This document shows positions 17,707 through 27,200 of a stretch of DNA of 64,000 nt, one piece after another. A program made the translations under genes and the position numbers. A model generated the notes under the pieces. That model saw nothing but the letters and a program-made list of their open reading frames with translations, made no database searches and was not told the DNA's origin. The stretch's first letter is position 1, and each line of letters starts with the position of its first letter. Location of the stretch: assembly GCA_020634515.1 (NCBI GenBank), contig JACKBL010000004.1, forward strand, positions 248,001 through 312,000. Reading direction: 5' to 3'. The DNA is from Ardenticatenales bacterium. GTDB taxonomy: Bacteria > Chloroflexota > Anaerolineae > Promineifilales > Promineifilaceae.

Positions 17707-18075
17707 CCTGCCACGATTTCACGAAGTGCGTTTTTCGTGTAATTCATGAATCTCCTGACAAAAATCCTTGTCGTTATACAACATGAAAGGCGTTCGCTTT
17801 ATACAACATGAAAGGCGTTCGCTGATATGGGATAAACCTGGCAGGGTTTTGGCAGCCAGTCTGGTTTGCTCAACTCATTCCATTTGTTTATTGCCGATAA
17901 TTACTGGATTCTTTCTATTTTTTAACAATACCCCGGTCAATTGCTATTCTTTACCCGCAAAAGTATAATGAGTTCACTGAAAAAACCGGGTTTTTCGAGT
18001 GTCCGGCCGAAATTACCAGAGTGGTTCATGTGTAAAAACCCGGTTTTTGGCCTTTCAGATTGTGCTACCACGGGG
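17707..18075. other. intergenic region upstream of sigma-factor gene
   Basis: The gap before the sigma gene is AT-rich up to about 17965. It holds an exact 25-bp tandem duplication (17774-17798 and 17799-17823, containing ACATGAAAGGCGTTCGCT) and the first palindromic repeat copy (17971-18058). The open frame that enters it from 17941 is ascribed to read-through of the repeat, not to coding. No gene is seen. Confidence 0.6.
17971..18058 (+). repeat. AAAAACCGGGTTTTT palindromic repeat, copy 1
   Basis: Two arms, AAAAACCGGGTTTTT (17981-17995) and AAAAACCCGGTTTTT (18034-18048), are each nearly self-complementary and are exact reverse complements of each other. The ends read CTGAAAAAA and CTTTCAG. 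The second copy, at 23048-23138, is in the same orientation. The pair brackets the sigma/unknown/CHAT gene set. Confidence 0.8.
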
Positions 18076-18873
18076 ATGAAGAACGTGACCGACCTAACAT
18101 CACCCGATTGGAACGCTCAACTAGACAAGGCGCTCCGCCTCTTTGCTCGGAAAAGGGGATGCGACCTGGTAAAGCACATCCGACCCATCGTCCTCGCCAA
18201 CCTCAAAATCGGGCGTTTCAATTACTACCTCAAACGTCACCCAGAACACCAACTCACAGACTACGTTGATTACGTCGCCGACCACTACCAGCAGTGGGCG
18301 GCATATATCATCCTGTTGCAGCAAACCCGGTCGGATCAGATATGGCGTCTCCTACACAGCAAGCTGACGGTCTGGGCGCGACATTACTTGAGCAGCGGCA
18401 AATACAATCTCGCTCAAGGAGAGGCCGAAGACATTGCGCACGAAGCCATGCTGGTTTTGATAACGGCGCGATTCCCTTATGATACACACTTCGATCCCTG
18501 GGCCCGCCGCATTTTGCGCAACACCTGCGCCCAAATGCACCGAAAAGCGAAAGAGGTAGCGGAATTGCGGGAACAACAACAGAGCGAACAAGGGCCAACG
18601 CCCGTGCGGAAACTGGAAGAGTCGGTTGCCATACACCAGGATTTGTTGCGCTCTATTGAGACCATGAGCAACCCGGATCGTCAACGTTTCCTCCTGCTAC
18701 ACTATTACCAGGATTTGTCTTTTGCGGAAATTCAACCGATAATGAATAAAACGTTAAGCGCATTGTACAAACTGCACTTTGACGCTCTTGAAGAGGTGCG
18801 GGAGATTTACAATCGCCAGGGCCAGGAGGGAAAGGCATCATCGCTGACTATCCGTCGCCGGACAGCCGCTTGA
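18076..18873 (+). CDS. ECF-like sigma-70 family factor
   Basis: The 265-residue protein has a region 2-like block (DIAHEAMLVLITARFPYDTHFDPWARRILRNTCAQMHRK, in two pieces) and a C-terminal region 4-like helix-turn-helix (SNPDRQRFLLLHYYQDLSFAEIQPIMNKTLSALYKLHFDALEEV). The pattern SF.EI...M.K...ALYKL.F.AL matches sigma region 4.2. The N-terminal 90 residues are unassigned. The ATG at 18076 is chosen because the 45 upstream codons are encoded by an intergenic repeat. The two following genes are on the same strand, and CHAT proteins are often found beside such sigma factors, so it may control them. Confidence 0.72.
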   Translation: MKNVTDLTSPDWNAQLDKALRLFARKRGCDLVKHIRPIVLANLKIGRFNYYLKRHPEHQLTDYVDYVADHYQQWAAYIILLQQTRSDQIWRLLHSKLTVWARHYLSSGKYNLAQGEAEDIAHEAMLVLITARFPYDTHFDPWARRILRNTCAQMHRKAKEVAELREQQQSEQGPTPVRKLEESVAIHQDLLRSIETMSNPDRQRFLLLHYYQDLSFAEIQPIMNKTLSALYKLHFDALEEVREIYNRQGQEGKASSLTIRRRTAA

Positions 18874-18963
18874 AAATGGACTCCTTTTTCATCGGGTGGC
18901 CGTGGGCATCATGGCGACGCCGTTCCGCCAATCGCATCAAAACAGCCATGGGCCATACTACAA

Positions 18964-19755
18964 ATGAGCTTATCAATGCCTGATACAGGGGATTATCCAG
19001 CCGCCGATTGGACGCAGAGGGAACTGGCCGAACTGTATGAACGGCTGGAGCAATCCGGCGAGATGCCGGCATCCGCGAGACGATTATTGGCACAGATACG
19101 AAGGGAACTGCCGGCATCCACGTCCCCTACCGACGAAGACACCATCCGCGAAATAGCCCAGGCCGCACTGTGGGGCCTGGACATTGACACATTGCATCCC
19201 GCCTTTTTTGCCAGAATGCTGGAAGACAAAACCCTCCAGACGCAATTCCTGGCCTCATTAGAAGAACTAGAAGCAAAAGAAACGCAGAACACGGACCCAT
19301 CTCCCCTGGATTCGCTTCCGCCACGGCATGCCAATGCCACGCCAGGCGGTTGGCGCATCGTCTGGCAACAGACAATCGCCCAGGTCCAGGCGGCTTTCGA
19401 CTGGCAGGCGCGCGGCCTGGCCTACCGCGACATGCGGGACGCACTGGAGGCCCCACGCTTTCTTCTCTTCCAAAGCCGCACCCACATGCAAGAAAACGAC
19501 CTGGCTCTGGCGCTCCACGCCTATCAGGAAGACGAGTCACCGGACTACCTCCGTTTATCCATCTCCGTGGGCATCAGCGGCGACGCCCCCGCTCCATTGC
19601 AGGCACGTTTGACGTGGGGCAATTTCGATCAGACGGTAGTGATCCAGGGACCGGCGGAAGTGTTCTACCGTCCGCTGCTCCTGGCGGATGTGCTGGACGA
19701 TCAAGCGCATTTTCTGCATGATTTGCGGCTGTCTCTAGAGACGATGCGCAACTGA
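18964..19755 (+). CDS. unknown protein between sigma factor and CHAT protease
   Basis: The 263-residue protein is not recognised. The N-terminal half is helical and charged (WTQRELAELYERLEQSGEMPASARRLLAQIRREL). The C-terminal half looks like beta-rich domain sequence (DYLRLSISVGISGDA, ARLTWGNFDQTVVIQGPAEVFYRP). There is no membrane segment. Its place between a sigma factor and a CHAT protein suggests a regulator or adaptor, for example an anti-sigma or substrate protein, but this is inference. TGCCGGCA sites at 19064 and 19109 each encode an MPAS or LPAS peptide. The start could also be the ATG at 18976. Confidence 0.6.
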   Translation: MSLSMPDTGDYPAADWTQRELAELYERLEQSGEMPASARRLLAQIRRELPASTSPTDEDTIREIAQAALWGLDIDTLHPAFFARMLEDKTLQTQFLASLEELEAKETQNTDPSPLDSLPPRHANATPGGWRIVWQQTIAQVQAAFDWQARGLAYRDMRDALEAPRFLLFQSRTHMQENDLALALHAYQEDESPDYLRLSISVGISGDAPAPLQARLTWGNFDQTVVIQGPAEVFYRPLLLADVLDDQAHFLHDLRLSLETMRN

Positions 19756-19785
19756 GCGGGAACACGACCGAATGGTGGATACGCA

Positions 19786-22700
19786 ATGGATCAATCTGGC
19801 CTGGACGGCTCAATTTACCTGGAGATGGCAGAGCGGTTAGATGCCGGCATTCTCCCCCACGCCGAACTCCCCCGCCACGCCATCGAACTCCCCCCCCTCA
19901 CCGATCCTCTGCTCCACACCCTCACCACCCACGCCGCCCGCTTCGCCTATCGCCGCCCCCGTCGCGCCTGGGCCATCGCCGCCGTCGCCAACGCCGCCGC
20001 CCGCGTCCATCCCCAAACGTCCCCACTGCGCCGGGGGCAGGCCGCCTTCCACGAAGCCGCCGCCGCCAACTTGCTGCCCGATCCCCATCTGCTGCGCCCC
20101 CCGCTGGCGCAGGCACGCGCCCACTTCCGTGAAGCCAACGCCCCCGCCTGGCTGACCGCCTGCCAATGGCAGGAATACGCCGAACCCTGGCTCCACACCA
20201 ACTTCGCCCAGGCCGTCGTCGCCCTGGAAGAAGCCCTCGCGCACCTGTTGCAAGTAGAGGAAATGGCCGCCTTCGTTCTTCCCTGTCGCCTCTCCCTCGC
20301 CGTCGCCTATCTGCTCACCGGGCGCGCCGACACAGCCCAGGTCCAGGCGCAATACGGACTGACGGCTCCCGATCCCGCCCTGCAAATCAAGGCCTGGCTC
20401 GTACAATCCATCTGTGACGCACCTCAGGGATTGCCGGCAAGATTCGCCGCCCTGGACCAGGCGCAGGCCATTGCCAACGACCTCGACGCTCCCGTCTGGC
20501 AGGGACGCATCGCGCAGCAGCGCGGACTCGGCTATCTCATCCAGGAAGCCTACTCCGCCGCCATTCCCCACCTCCAGGCAGCCCGCGACATCTTTGAGCA
20601 ATGCGGCCTCCCCTTGTGGACGGCACAAGCCTACAACGCGCTAGGTCAGGTTTTTCGGGACCTGGGGCAACTCCGCAACGCGCGCGAAGCGCTGACCCAG
20701 GCATACGGCATCTACCGGCAAGCGGGCGTTCCGGGCGCGCTGGCGGACAATTTGATGGACACGGGCAAGCTGCTCAACTACCTGGGGCAATTCCCCCAGG
20801 CATTAGCCGCCCTACACCAGGCGGAAGCGCAATACAGACTTGTCGGACGCCACATGCTGGCAGCCTACGCCATCCTCAATCGGGGGGATGTAGACCTCTC
20901 ACAAGGGCGCTACCAACATGCCCTGCAATCGTTGGAAGCGGCGGAAGCGGAACTGATTGACCTGAAATACCCCCGCGAAGTCGCCACCTGCGCCCTGCGC
21001 CTGGCGCGCGTCTGGTATCTGTTGGGACAGCCCGAACCCGCCCATCACTACCTGGATCAGGCCGCCGCCTATTTTGAAACGCAGGATATACCCGTCTACA
21101 AAGCCGCCATCTACAACCGCCGCGCCAACGTACTGGAGCAAGAAGGGAAATTGGAAGAAGCCGTTGACTGGTGGCGGCGTGCCCTGGATGTTTCCACGTC
21201 CCCCGACATGGCCGCGCAGCACGCCCTGACGCAGCGGGCATTGGGAGAAGGGCTGCTGGCGCTGGGCAAACTGGCGGAATCGGCGCCCTATTTACAGGAG
21301 GCGCAGGAAACATTCACCGCCATGGGGCACAGCGTCGAACAGGTCAACGGCGATCTGGCGCTGGGGCGCTACTACCTCCAGGCGGGCGACGCGGCAGCGG
21401 CGGAAGCGGCCTGGGAGCGGGCCAGATCGCAGAGCGAAGGGCTGCTGCCAGAACAAACCTGGCTGGCGGAAGCAGGGCTGGCGGACCTGGCGGCGCAGTC
21501 CGGGCGCATTGATGCGGCGTTGGCGGCCTATCGCCGGGCCGTCGCCGCGCTGGCTCAATACCGGCGCGATTTCTGGCAGCCGGAAGTAGCCGGGCATCAT
21601 TTTACGCGCGTCAAGCCCACTCTGGACGCGGCGGTGCGGCTGGCCGCCACCGAAGACGCCGCCGAAGATGCCTGGTACTTTATTGAAGTGAGCAAGGCGC
21701 AGACGTTGCAGCGGCAGTTGGCGGACGCGGCCATGCAGTCAACCATTTCCGCCGTCTCGCGGCGGACGGAATTGTCGGACCTGGCGGCGGAGATTCGCTG
21801 GCTGCGGGAAAAGTTGCAGGAGGTGGGGCGGCAAAGTCGTTTGTTCCGATCCACGGCAGATCCGACGGCGTCACCTTTGCGCCGGCGGCTGCGCGAGGCA
21901 ATTACGCGGTATGAGAAGCTGCGGGCGCGCCTGGAGCGACAACAGATGGGGGAGAGCGACGCGGATTTGCCGGCAGAGCAGGCGGAGTTGAGCCGCTTCC
22001 GGCGCGCGGCGACGCAGGCATTTGGCGCGGGGTGGGGGGCTATCAGCTATTACCTGGGCGGCGATGATACGCTGTATGCCACATGGACGACGGCGGAGAC
22101 GTGCCGCGTCTGGCATACGCCAATTGATGGGCTGACCGGTTTTGTGCTGGGGCAGTGCGCCCAGGCGCAGACGGGGGAGCGGATTCTGGATCGTGATCTG
22201 GCGCTGTTGGGGGATTTGTTGATGCCGGCATTTATCCGTTCCCACCTCCATCCCCATACCCCCCTGCTCATCGCCCCCTCCGGCAAACTGCACAGCATCC
22301 CCTGGGCCGCCCTCCGCCTGGACAACGACCACCTGGTCAACCGCTGCCTCCCCCTGATCATCCCCTCCGCCGACAGCCTCGTCCTCCTGCACCAGCGACA
22401 GCACCAACGGCCACAGCCGCCAACCACACGGTTGCGTGGACGGATATTGGCCGTGAGTACCTTCGCCAACCAGCAGCAGCCCCCTCTGCCACTCGTCACG
22501 GAAGAGCGGCACGGCTTGCAACAACTGCTAGGGGCCGAAAACGTATCCATCCTCCACGACGAAGCAACCACCAGAGAAAATTTGCGCCAATGGTGGGCGA
22601 ACCAAGAAGCGAGCGAGGATTCATTCTTTCACGTCGCCTCCCACGCCGCCGCCGGGCGTGACAACGGACGCCTCAGCGGCATTTTTCTCTACGACAGCGA

Positions 22701-23025
22701 ACTATGGGTAGACGACATCTGGGAGTTGGCCCCGCTGCCGTCGCTGGTCACGTTATCCGCCTGCTATGGTAGCCACAGCCTGCGATACGATGGCGACGAG
22801 ACGGTAGGGCTGACGCCCACCTGCCTGGCGGCGGGAGCCAGCCGGGTTGTGGGCAATTTGTGGCGCGTGCTGGATCCGGCGGCGGCGGCGTTGATGGTGG
22901 ACTTCTACGCCCGCTATGCCGCCGGCGCGACGCCGCTAACGGCGCTGGCGGCGTCGCAGCGCGCCGCCATCAGGCAGGGCCATCATCATGCGTATTGGGG
23001 GGGATTTGTGCAAGTGGGGTGTTAG
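19786..23025 (+). CDS. TPR-repeat CHAT-domain protease-like protein
   Basis: The 1079-residue protein has an N-terminal helical region and about ten TPR-like repeats (residues about 200-600, for example AYNALGQVFRDLGQLRNAREALTQAYGIY). A coiled segment follows, then a C-terminal CHAT domain (about 750-1079). The caspase-like dyad is visible: His953 in FFHVASHAAAG and Cys993 in TLSACYGS, then GLTPTCLAAGASRVVGNLW. CHAT proteins are caspase/separase-like cysteine proteases used in regulated proteolysis and in some defence systems. It has no signal peptide, so it is probably cytoplasmic. It ends the sigma-led gene set. A TGCCGGCA site at 22223 coincides with a sharp composition switch. Confidence 0.88.
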   Translation: MDQSGLDGSIYLEMAERLDAGILPHAELPRHAIELPPLTDPLLHTLTTHAARFAYRRPRRAWAIAAVANAAARVHPQTSPLRRGQAAFHEAAAANLLPDPHLLRPPLAQARAHFREANAPAWLTACQWQEYAEPWLHTNFAQAVVALEEALAHLLQVEEMAAFVLPCRLSLAVAYLLTGRADTAQVQAQYGLTAPDPALQIKAWLVQSICDAPQGLPARFAALDQAQAIANDLDAPVWQGRIAQQRGLGYLIQEAYSAAIPHLQAARDIFEQCGLPLWTAQAYNALGQVFRDLGQLRNAREALTQAYGIYRQAGVPGALADNLMDTGKLLNYLGQFPQALAALHQAEAQYRLVGRHMLAAYAILNRGDVDLSQGRYQHALQSLEAAEAELIDLKYPREVATCALRLARVWYLLGQPEPAHHYLDQAAAYFETQDIPVYKAAIYNRRANVLEQEGKLEEAVDWWRRALDVSTSPDMAAQHALTQRALGEGLLALGKLAESAPYLQEAQETFTAMGHSVEQVNGDLALGRYYLQAGDAAAAEAAWERARSQSEGLLPEQTWLAEAGLADLAAQSGRIDAALAAYRRAVAALAQYRRDFWQPEVAGHHFTRVKPTLDAAVRLAATEDAAEDAWYFIEVSKAQTLQRQLADAAMQSTISAVSRRTELSDLAAEIRWLREKLQEVGRQSRLFRSTADPTASPLRRRLREAITRYEKLRARLERQQMGESDADLPAEQAELSRFRRAATQAFGAGWGAISYYLGGDDTLYATWTTAETCRVWHTPIDGLTGFVLGQCAQAQTGERILDRDLALLGDLLMPAFIRSHLHPHTPLLIAPSGKLHSIPWAALRLDNDHLVNRCLPLIIPSADSLVLLHQRQHQRPQPPTTRLRGRILAVSTFANQQQPPLPLVTEERHGLQQLLGAENVSILHDEATTRENLRQWWANQEASEDSFFHVASHAAAGRDNGRLSGIFLYDSELWVDDIWELAPLPSLVTLSACYGSHSLRYDGDETVGLTPTCLAAGASRVVGNLWRVLDPAAAALMVDFYARYAAGATPLTALAASQRAAIRQGHHHAYWGGFVQVGC

Positions 23026-23393
23026 TGGGTGAGGCAGTTGATGGTTGAGTTCGCTGAAAAAACCGGGTTTTTCGATTGTCTGGCTGAAATTTCCAGAGTG
23101 GTTCCTGTGTAAAAACCCGGTTTTTGACCTTTTTTCAGTAGAGTCATGGTTGGTAGTTGGCGGTTGAGCGTTGGTTGGGCTGTAGGGTGGCGCGCTCGTA
23201 GCGTGGTATAATGGCGGGGCATCGACCCCGACTGTCCCCAGATTACCAGTCCAGGTCCATACCGGTCGGCAACCAACTGAAGTGCGTACAACAAACAGGG
23301 ATTCCAACCACTGTTAACTACCAACCACCGACTGCCAACTTTTCTCAGGCGGGTTAGAACCTCGCCCTGTACGGTGTTTTCGAAGGACGCTGC
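23026..23393. other. intergenic region with repeat copy and weak promoter
   Basis: This 368-bp gap holds the second palindromic repeat (23048-23138) and GT-rich and AC-rich inverted stretches (about 23150-23175 and 23310-23340). It also has a TATAAT at 23207-23212 without a good -35 box. The promoter of the RpiB-like gene may lie here. No open frame looks coding. Confidence 0.5.
23048..23138 (+). repeat. AAAAACCGGGTTTTT palindromic repeat, copy 2
   Basis: The arms at 23058-23072 and 23111-23125 are identical to those of copy 1. The ends CTGAAAAAA and TTTTTTCAG form a perfect 9-bp terminal inverted repeat. The copy lies 22 bp after the CHAT gene stop, in direct orientation to copy 1. Confidence 0.8.
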
Positions 23394-23846
23394 ATGAAAA
23401 TCGCTGTTGGCTCAGATGAGCGCACCTATTTAACAGACAAGATCGTGACCGACCTGCGACAGAGGGGGCACGAACTGACCCTCCATGGGCCGCTGCAAGA
23501 TGAACCGGCTTATTGGCCCGCCGTGGCGCGAGAAGTGGCGGAAGCCGTGGTCCGCGGCGCGGCGGATGAAGGCATTCTATTCTGCTGGACGGGCACGGGC
23601 GTCAGCCTGGCGGCCAATAAAGTCCCCGGCATTCGCGCCGCCCTCTGCGATGACGCGGAGACGGCGCGGGGCGCGCGCCTGTGGAACAACGCCAACGTGC
23701 TTTGCCTCTCGCTGCGTCGCACGTCGGAAATTATGGCGGAAGAGATACTCAACGCCTGGTTCCAGCACCAGTACGAACCCAACGAAGTGGATGACGAGTG
23801 CCTGGCGCAAGTGACGGCGCTAGAGGCGCAATATCGGCGCGAATAA
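23394..23846 (+). CDS. RpiB/LacAB-family sugar-phosphate isomerase
   Basis: The 150-residue protein has MKIAVGSDERTYL at the start. It also has the family motif GILFCWTGTGVSLAANKVPGIRAAL, in which Cys64 is the expected catalytic residue, and LWNNANVLCLSLR. RpiB interconverts ribose 5-phosphate and ribulose 5-phosphate; related proteins act on other phosphosugars. The motif has CWTGTG where E. coli RpiB has CGTGIG, so substrate specificity may differ. A DUF6504 gene follows 9 bp later. Confidence 0.82.
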   Translation: MKIAVGSDERTYLTDKIVTDLRQRGHELTLHGPLQDEPAYWPAVAREVAEAVVRGAADEGILFCWTGTGVSLAANKVPGIRAALCDDAETARGARLWNNANVLCLSLRRTSEIMAEEILNAWFQHQYEPNEVDDECLAQVTALEAQYRRE

Positions 23847-23855
23847 AAACAGCCC

Positions 23856-24212
23856 ATGTCCCGCTCCCGCTTCATCGCCGAACCCATATCCGTGGCTTTC
23901 GATGCACCGCCGGCCATGAGCAAAAAACCGCCATGCCCGGATCGCTTCACCTGGGATGGGCAAACGTTTGAGATCGCCGAGACGCTGGCCGCATGGCGCG
24001 ACTACCGGCGGCGGGGGCGGATGGCGCGCAATATGCAGCCGCAGCACGCGGCTGTGGCGGAAAATCGCGGCTCGTGGGGCGTGGGGCGTTTCAGCTTCAA
24101 GGTACGCACGACCGGTGGGCGTGTGTTTGAAATCTACTACGATCGCGCCCCGAAAGATGCCGACAATCGCCAGGGCAACTGGTACCTCTACCGCGAGTGG
24201 CTAGAAGAATAG
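23856..24212 (+). CDS. DUF6504-like small protein
   Basis: The 118-residue protein contains PDRFTWDGQTFEIAETLAAWRDY and GRFSFKVRTTGGRVFEIYYDR and ends GNWYLYREWLEE. The pattern of a W-rich strand pair followed by an F/W-rich end is that of DUF6504 proteins of unknown function. The family name is from memory. It lies between the isomerase and purL and is probably co-transcribed. Confidence 0.6.
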   Translation: MSRSRFIAEPISVAFDAPPAMSKKPPCPDRFTWDGQTFEIAETLAAWRDYRRRGRMARNMQPQHAAVAENRGSWGVGRFSFKVRTTGGRVFEIYYDRAPKDADNRQGNWYLYREWLEE

Positions 24213-24255
24213 CCCCCACGCTTTCTCCCCTTCACACCTCAACAAGGTAGGTTTC

Positions 24256-27200
24256 ATGGAGCAGACAACCTTTCGTATTGCCATTGACGCGCGTGACACC
24301 GCTTTTGACCACAGTGGGGCCGGCTTTGTGCAGGCCGCGCGGGAATCAGGATTGACCGGCCTGAGCGACTGCGCGCGCGCCCGCCTCTACTTCTTGCAAG
24401 GCACACTCACACCCGCCGACGCCGCGCGCGTGGCGCGGGAACTGCTGACAGACCCGGTGACGGAGCAGTTTACGGTGTCCGTTGGCGCGGGGGAACAGGC
24501 GCAACGTCCAATGGCGGCAGTCCATACCATCGAAGTGACGCCGCTGCCCGGCGTGACCGATCCGGCGGCGGAGAACCTGGTACGCGCGGCACGGGCGCTG
24601 GGCATTGATGGCGTGGCGCGGGCGGCTACGGGGCAGCGGTTTACACTCACGGGGACGCTGGACACGGACACGCTGACGCGGTTGGCTTCGGAGCTATTCG
24701 CCAATCCCGTCGTCCACCGGTTCGCCATCGATCGGCCCATCGCGCCCCCTTTCTTCGCGTATCAGGCGGCGGACGAGCGGGTAGACGTGATCCCGCTGCG
24801 GATGGCGGATGATGCGGAGCTGATGGCGATCAGCGCGGCGCGGCGGTTGGCGCTAAATCTGGCGGAAATGCAGGCGATTCGCGCCTATTTTGCGGCGGAG
24901 GGGCGTGATCCGACGGATGTGGAACTGGAGATGCTGGCGCAGACGTGGAGCGAGCATTGCGTGCATAAGACGTTTAAGGCGACGATTGATTATGTGGGGC
25001 CGCCGGCGGGCGCGTCGCCCACGGACCCGCCCAGGCCACAGCGGATTGATGGACTGCTGCGTACGTATATTCAGGGGGCGACGGAGACGATAAATAAACC
25101 GTGGGTGCGGTCGGCGTTTGTGGATAATGCCGGCATCATCGCCTTCACCGATACCCACGACCTGGCCTTCAAAGTAGAAACCCACAACCACCCCAGCGCC
25201 CTGGAACCCTTCGGCGGCGCCAACACCGGCGTCGGCGGCGTCGTGCGCGACATCCTGGGCGTCAGCGCCCGCCCCATCGCCAACACCGACATCCTCTGCT
25301 TTGGCCCGCCCGACCTGGCGCACGATGATCTGCCGGTGGGTGTGCTGCATCCGCGTCGCATTGCCGCCGGCGTGGTGCGCGGCATCGAAGATTATGGCAA
25401 CAAGATGGGCATCCCCACGGTAAACGGGGCCATCCTTTATCATCCGGGCTACACGGCCAACCCGCTCGTCTACTGCGGCTGCCTGGGGGTGTTGCCGCGC
25501 GGGGCGCACCGCACACAGGCGCAACCGGGCGACCTGATCGTGGCAATTGGTGGACGCACGGGGCGAGATGGGCTGCGCGGGGCGACGTTTTCCAGCATGG
25601 AAATGGATGTGGCGACGAGTGAAATTGCCGGCACAGCCGTGCAAATCGGCCACCCCATCCAGGAAAAACAGGTGCAGGAGGTCGTCCTGCGCGCCCGCGA
25701 CGAAGGACTGTACAACGCCATCACCGACTGCGGCGCGGGGGGATTCTCCTCCGCCGTGGGCGAAATGGGCGAAAAGATCGGCGCGCGCGTGCAGCTCCAG
25801 GCCGCCACGCTCAAATATCCGGGCCTGCGCCCGTGGGAAATCTGGCTGAGCGAGGCGCAAGAGCGCATGGTGCTGGCCGTGCCGCCGCGCCATCTGCAGC
25901 GCCTGCGGCAAATCTGCGCCGGGCAAAACGTGGAACCCATTTGCCTGGGGGAGTTTGAACCGGGCGGGCGGCTGCGGCTGTTCTTCGGGGAACGGCTGGT
26001 GGGGGATGTGTCGATGGCCTTTTTGCATGATGGGCTACCGCGAAGGATAATGCCGGCATTCTGGCCCCCACCCACGCAGCAAAACAACACCCCACCTCCC
26101 CCAGCCCCCCCCGCCAACTGGACGACAATCCTCCTCGACCTCCTGGCTCACCCCGATATTCACAGTAAAGAAGACGTCATCTGCCGCTACGACCACGAAG
26201 TGCAAGGCGGCACGGCCATCAAGCCGCTGGTGGGGTCGGCCAACGCCGGACCGGCGGACGCCGCCGTTCTCGTGCCGCAAAGCGCGCAGGTCGCCTTGCT
26301 CGACGCGCCCGAAGCGGCCACTGTCCCCGGCGTCGCCCTGGGCAACGGCATCCGCCCCGGCTACACCGCCAGGGACCCTTACCTGATGGCCTGGGCCGCC
26401 ATTGACGAGGCGCTGCGCAACGTGGTCGCCGTGGGCGCGGACCCGGACCGGGTTGCCATTCTGGACAACTTTTGCTGGGGCAACCCCAACCTGCCCGACC
26501 GCCTCGGCGGGTTGGTGCGTTGCGCGCAGGGCTGCCACGATGCCGCCATCGCTTATGGCACGCCCTTCATCTCCGGCAAAGATAGCTTGAACAACGAATA
26601 CACGGGTGCGGATGGGCAAAAACACGCCATTCCCGGCACGCTCCTTATCTCCGCTCTGGGCATTGTGCCCGACGTGACCCGCACGACGGCCACCGATTTG
26701 CGGCAGCCGGGCAGTCGCCTCTACGTCATCGGCGACACGCGGGAGGAGTTGGGCGGCGGGCATTATGCCGCCCTCCGGCACGCGGCGGATGGACAACTGC
26801 CACAGCCTGTGCCTGACGCGCCGGCTCGTTTGCGCGCACTGCATCAGGCGATTCGCGCCGGATTGGTGCAGGCGTGCCACGATTGCGCCGATGGTGGTCT
26901 GGCGGTGACGCTGGCGGAAATGGCTCTGGCCGGAGGGCTGGGGCTGGATGTGGACGTGGCGCGGCTTCCCGTGGCGTATCCGGTGACGACGGAAGCGGCG
27001 CTGTTTGCCGAATCGTTGACGCGGTTTGTGCTGGAGGTGGCTGTGGCGGATATGCCGGCACTGGAAGCGATGCTGGCGGACATTCCCCACGCCGTTATTG
27101 GTAAGGTGACGGCAGCGACGCGATTTATCCTGCGGGACGGGGAACAACCGCTGATAGATTTATCCGTGACGGACCTGGAGCGAGCCTGGCGCGGTCAGGA

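Noticed and set aside
18121..18684. Minus-strand frames opposite the sigma factor
   Set aside because: Shadows of the plus-strand gene, which has clear sigma region 2 and 4 features.
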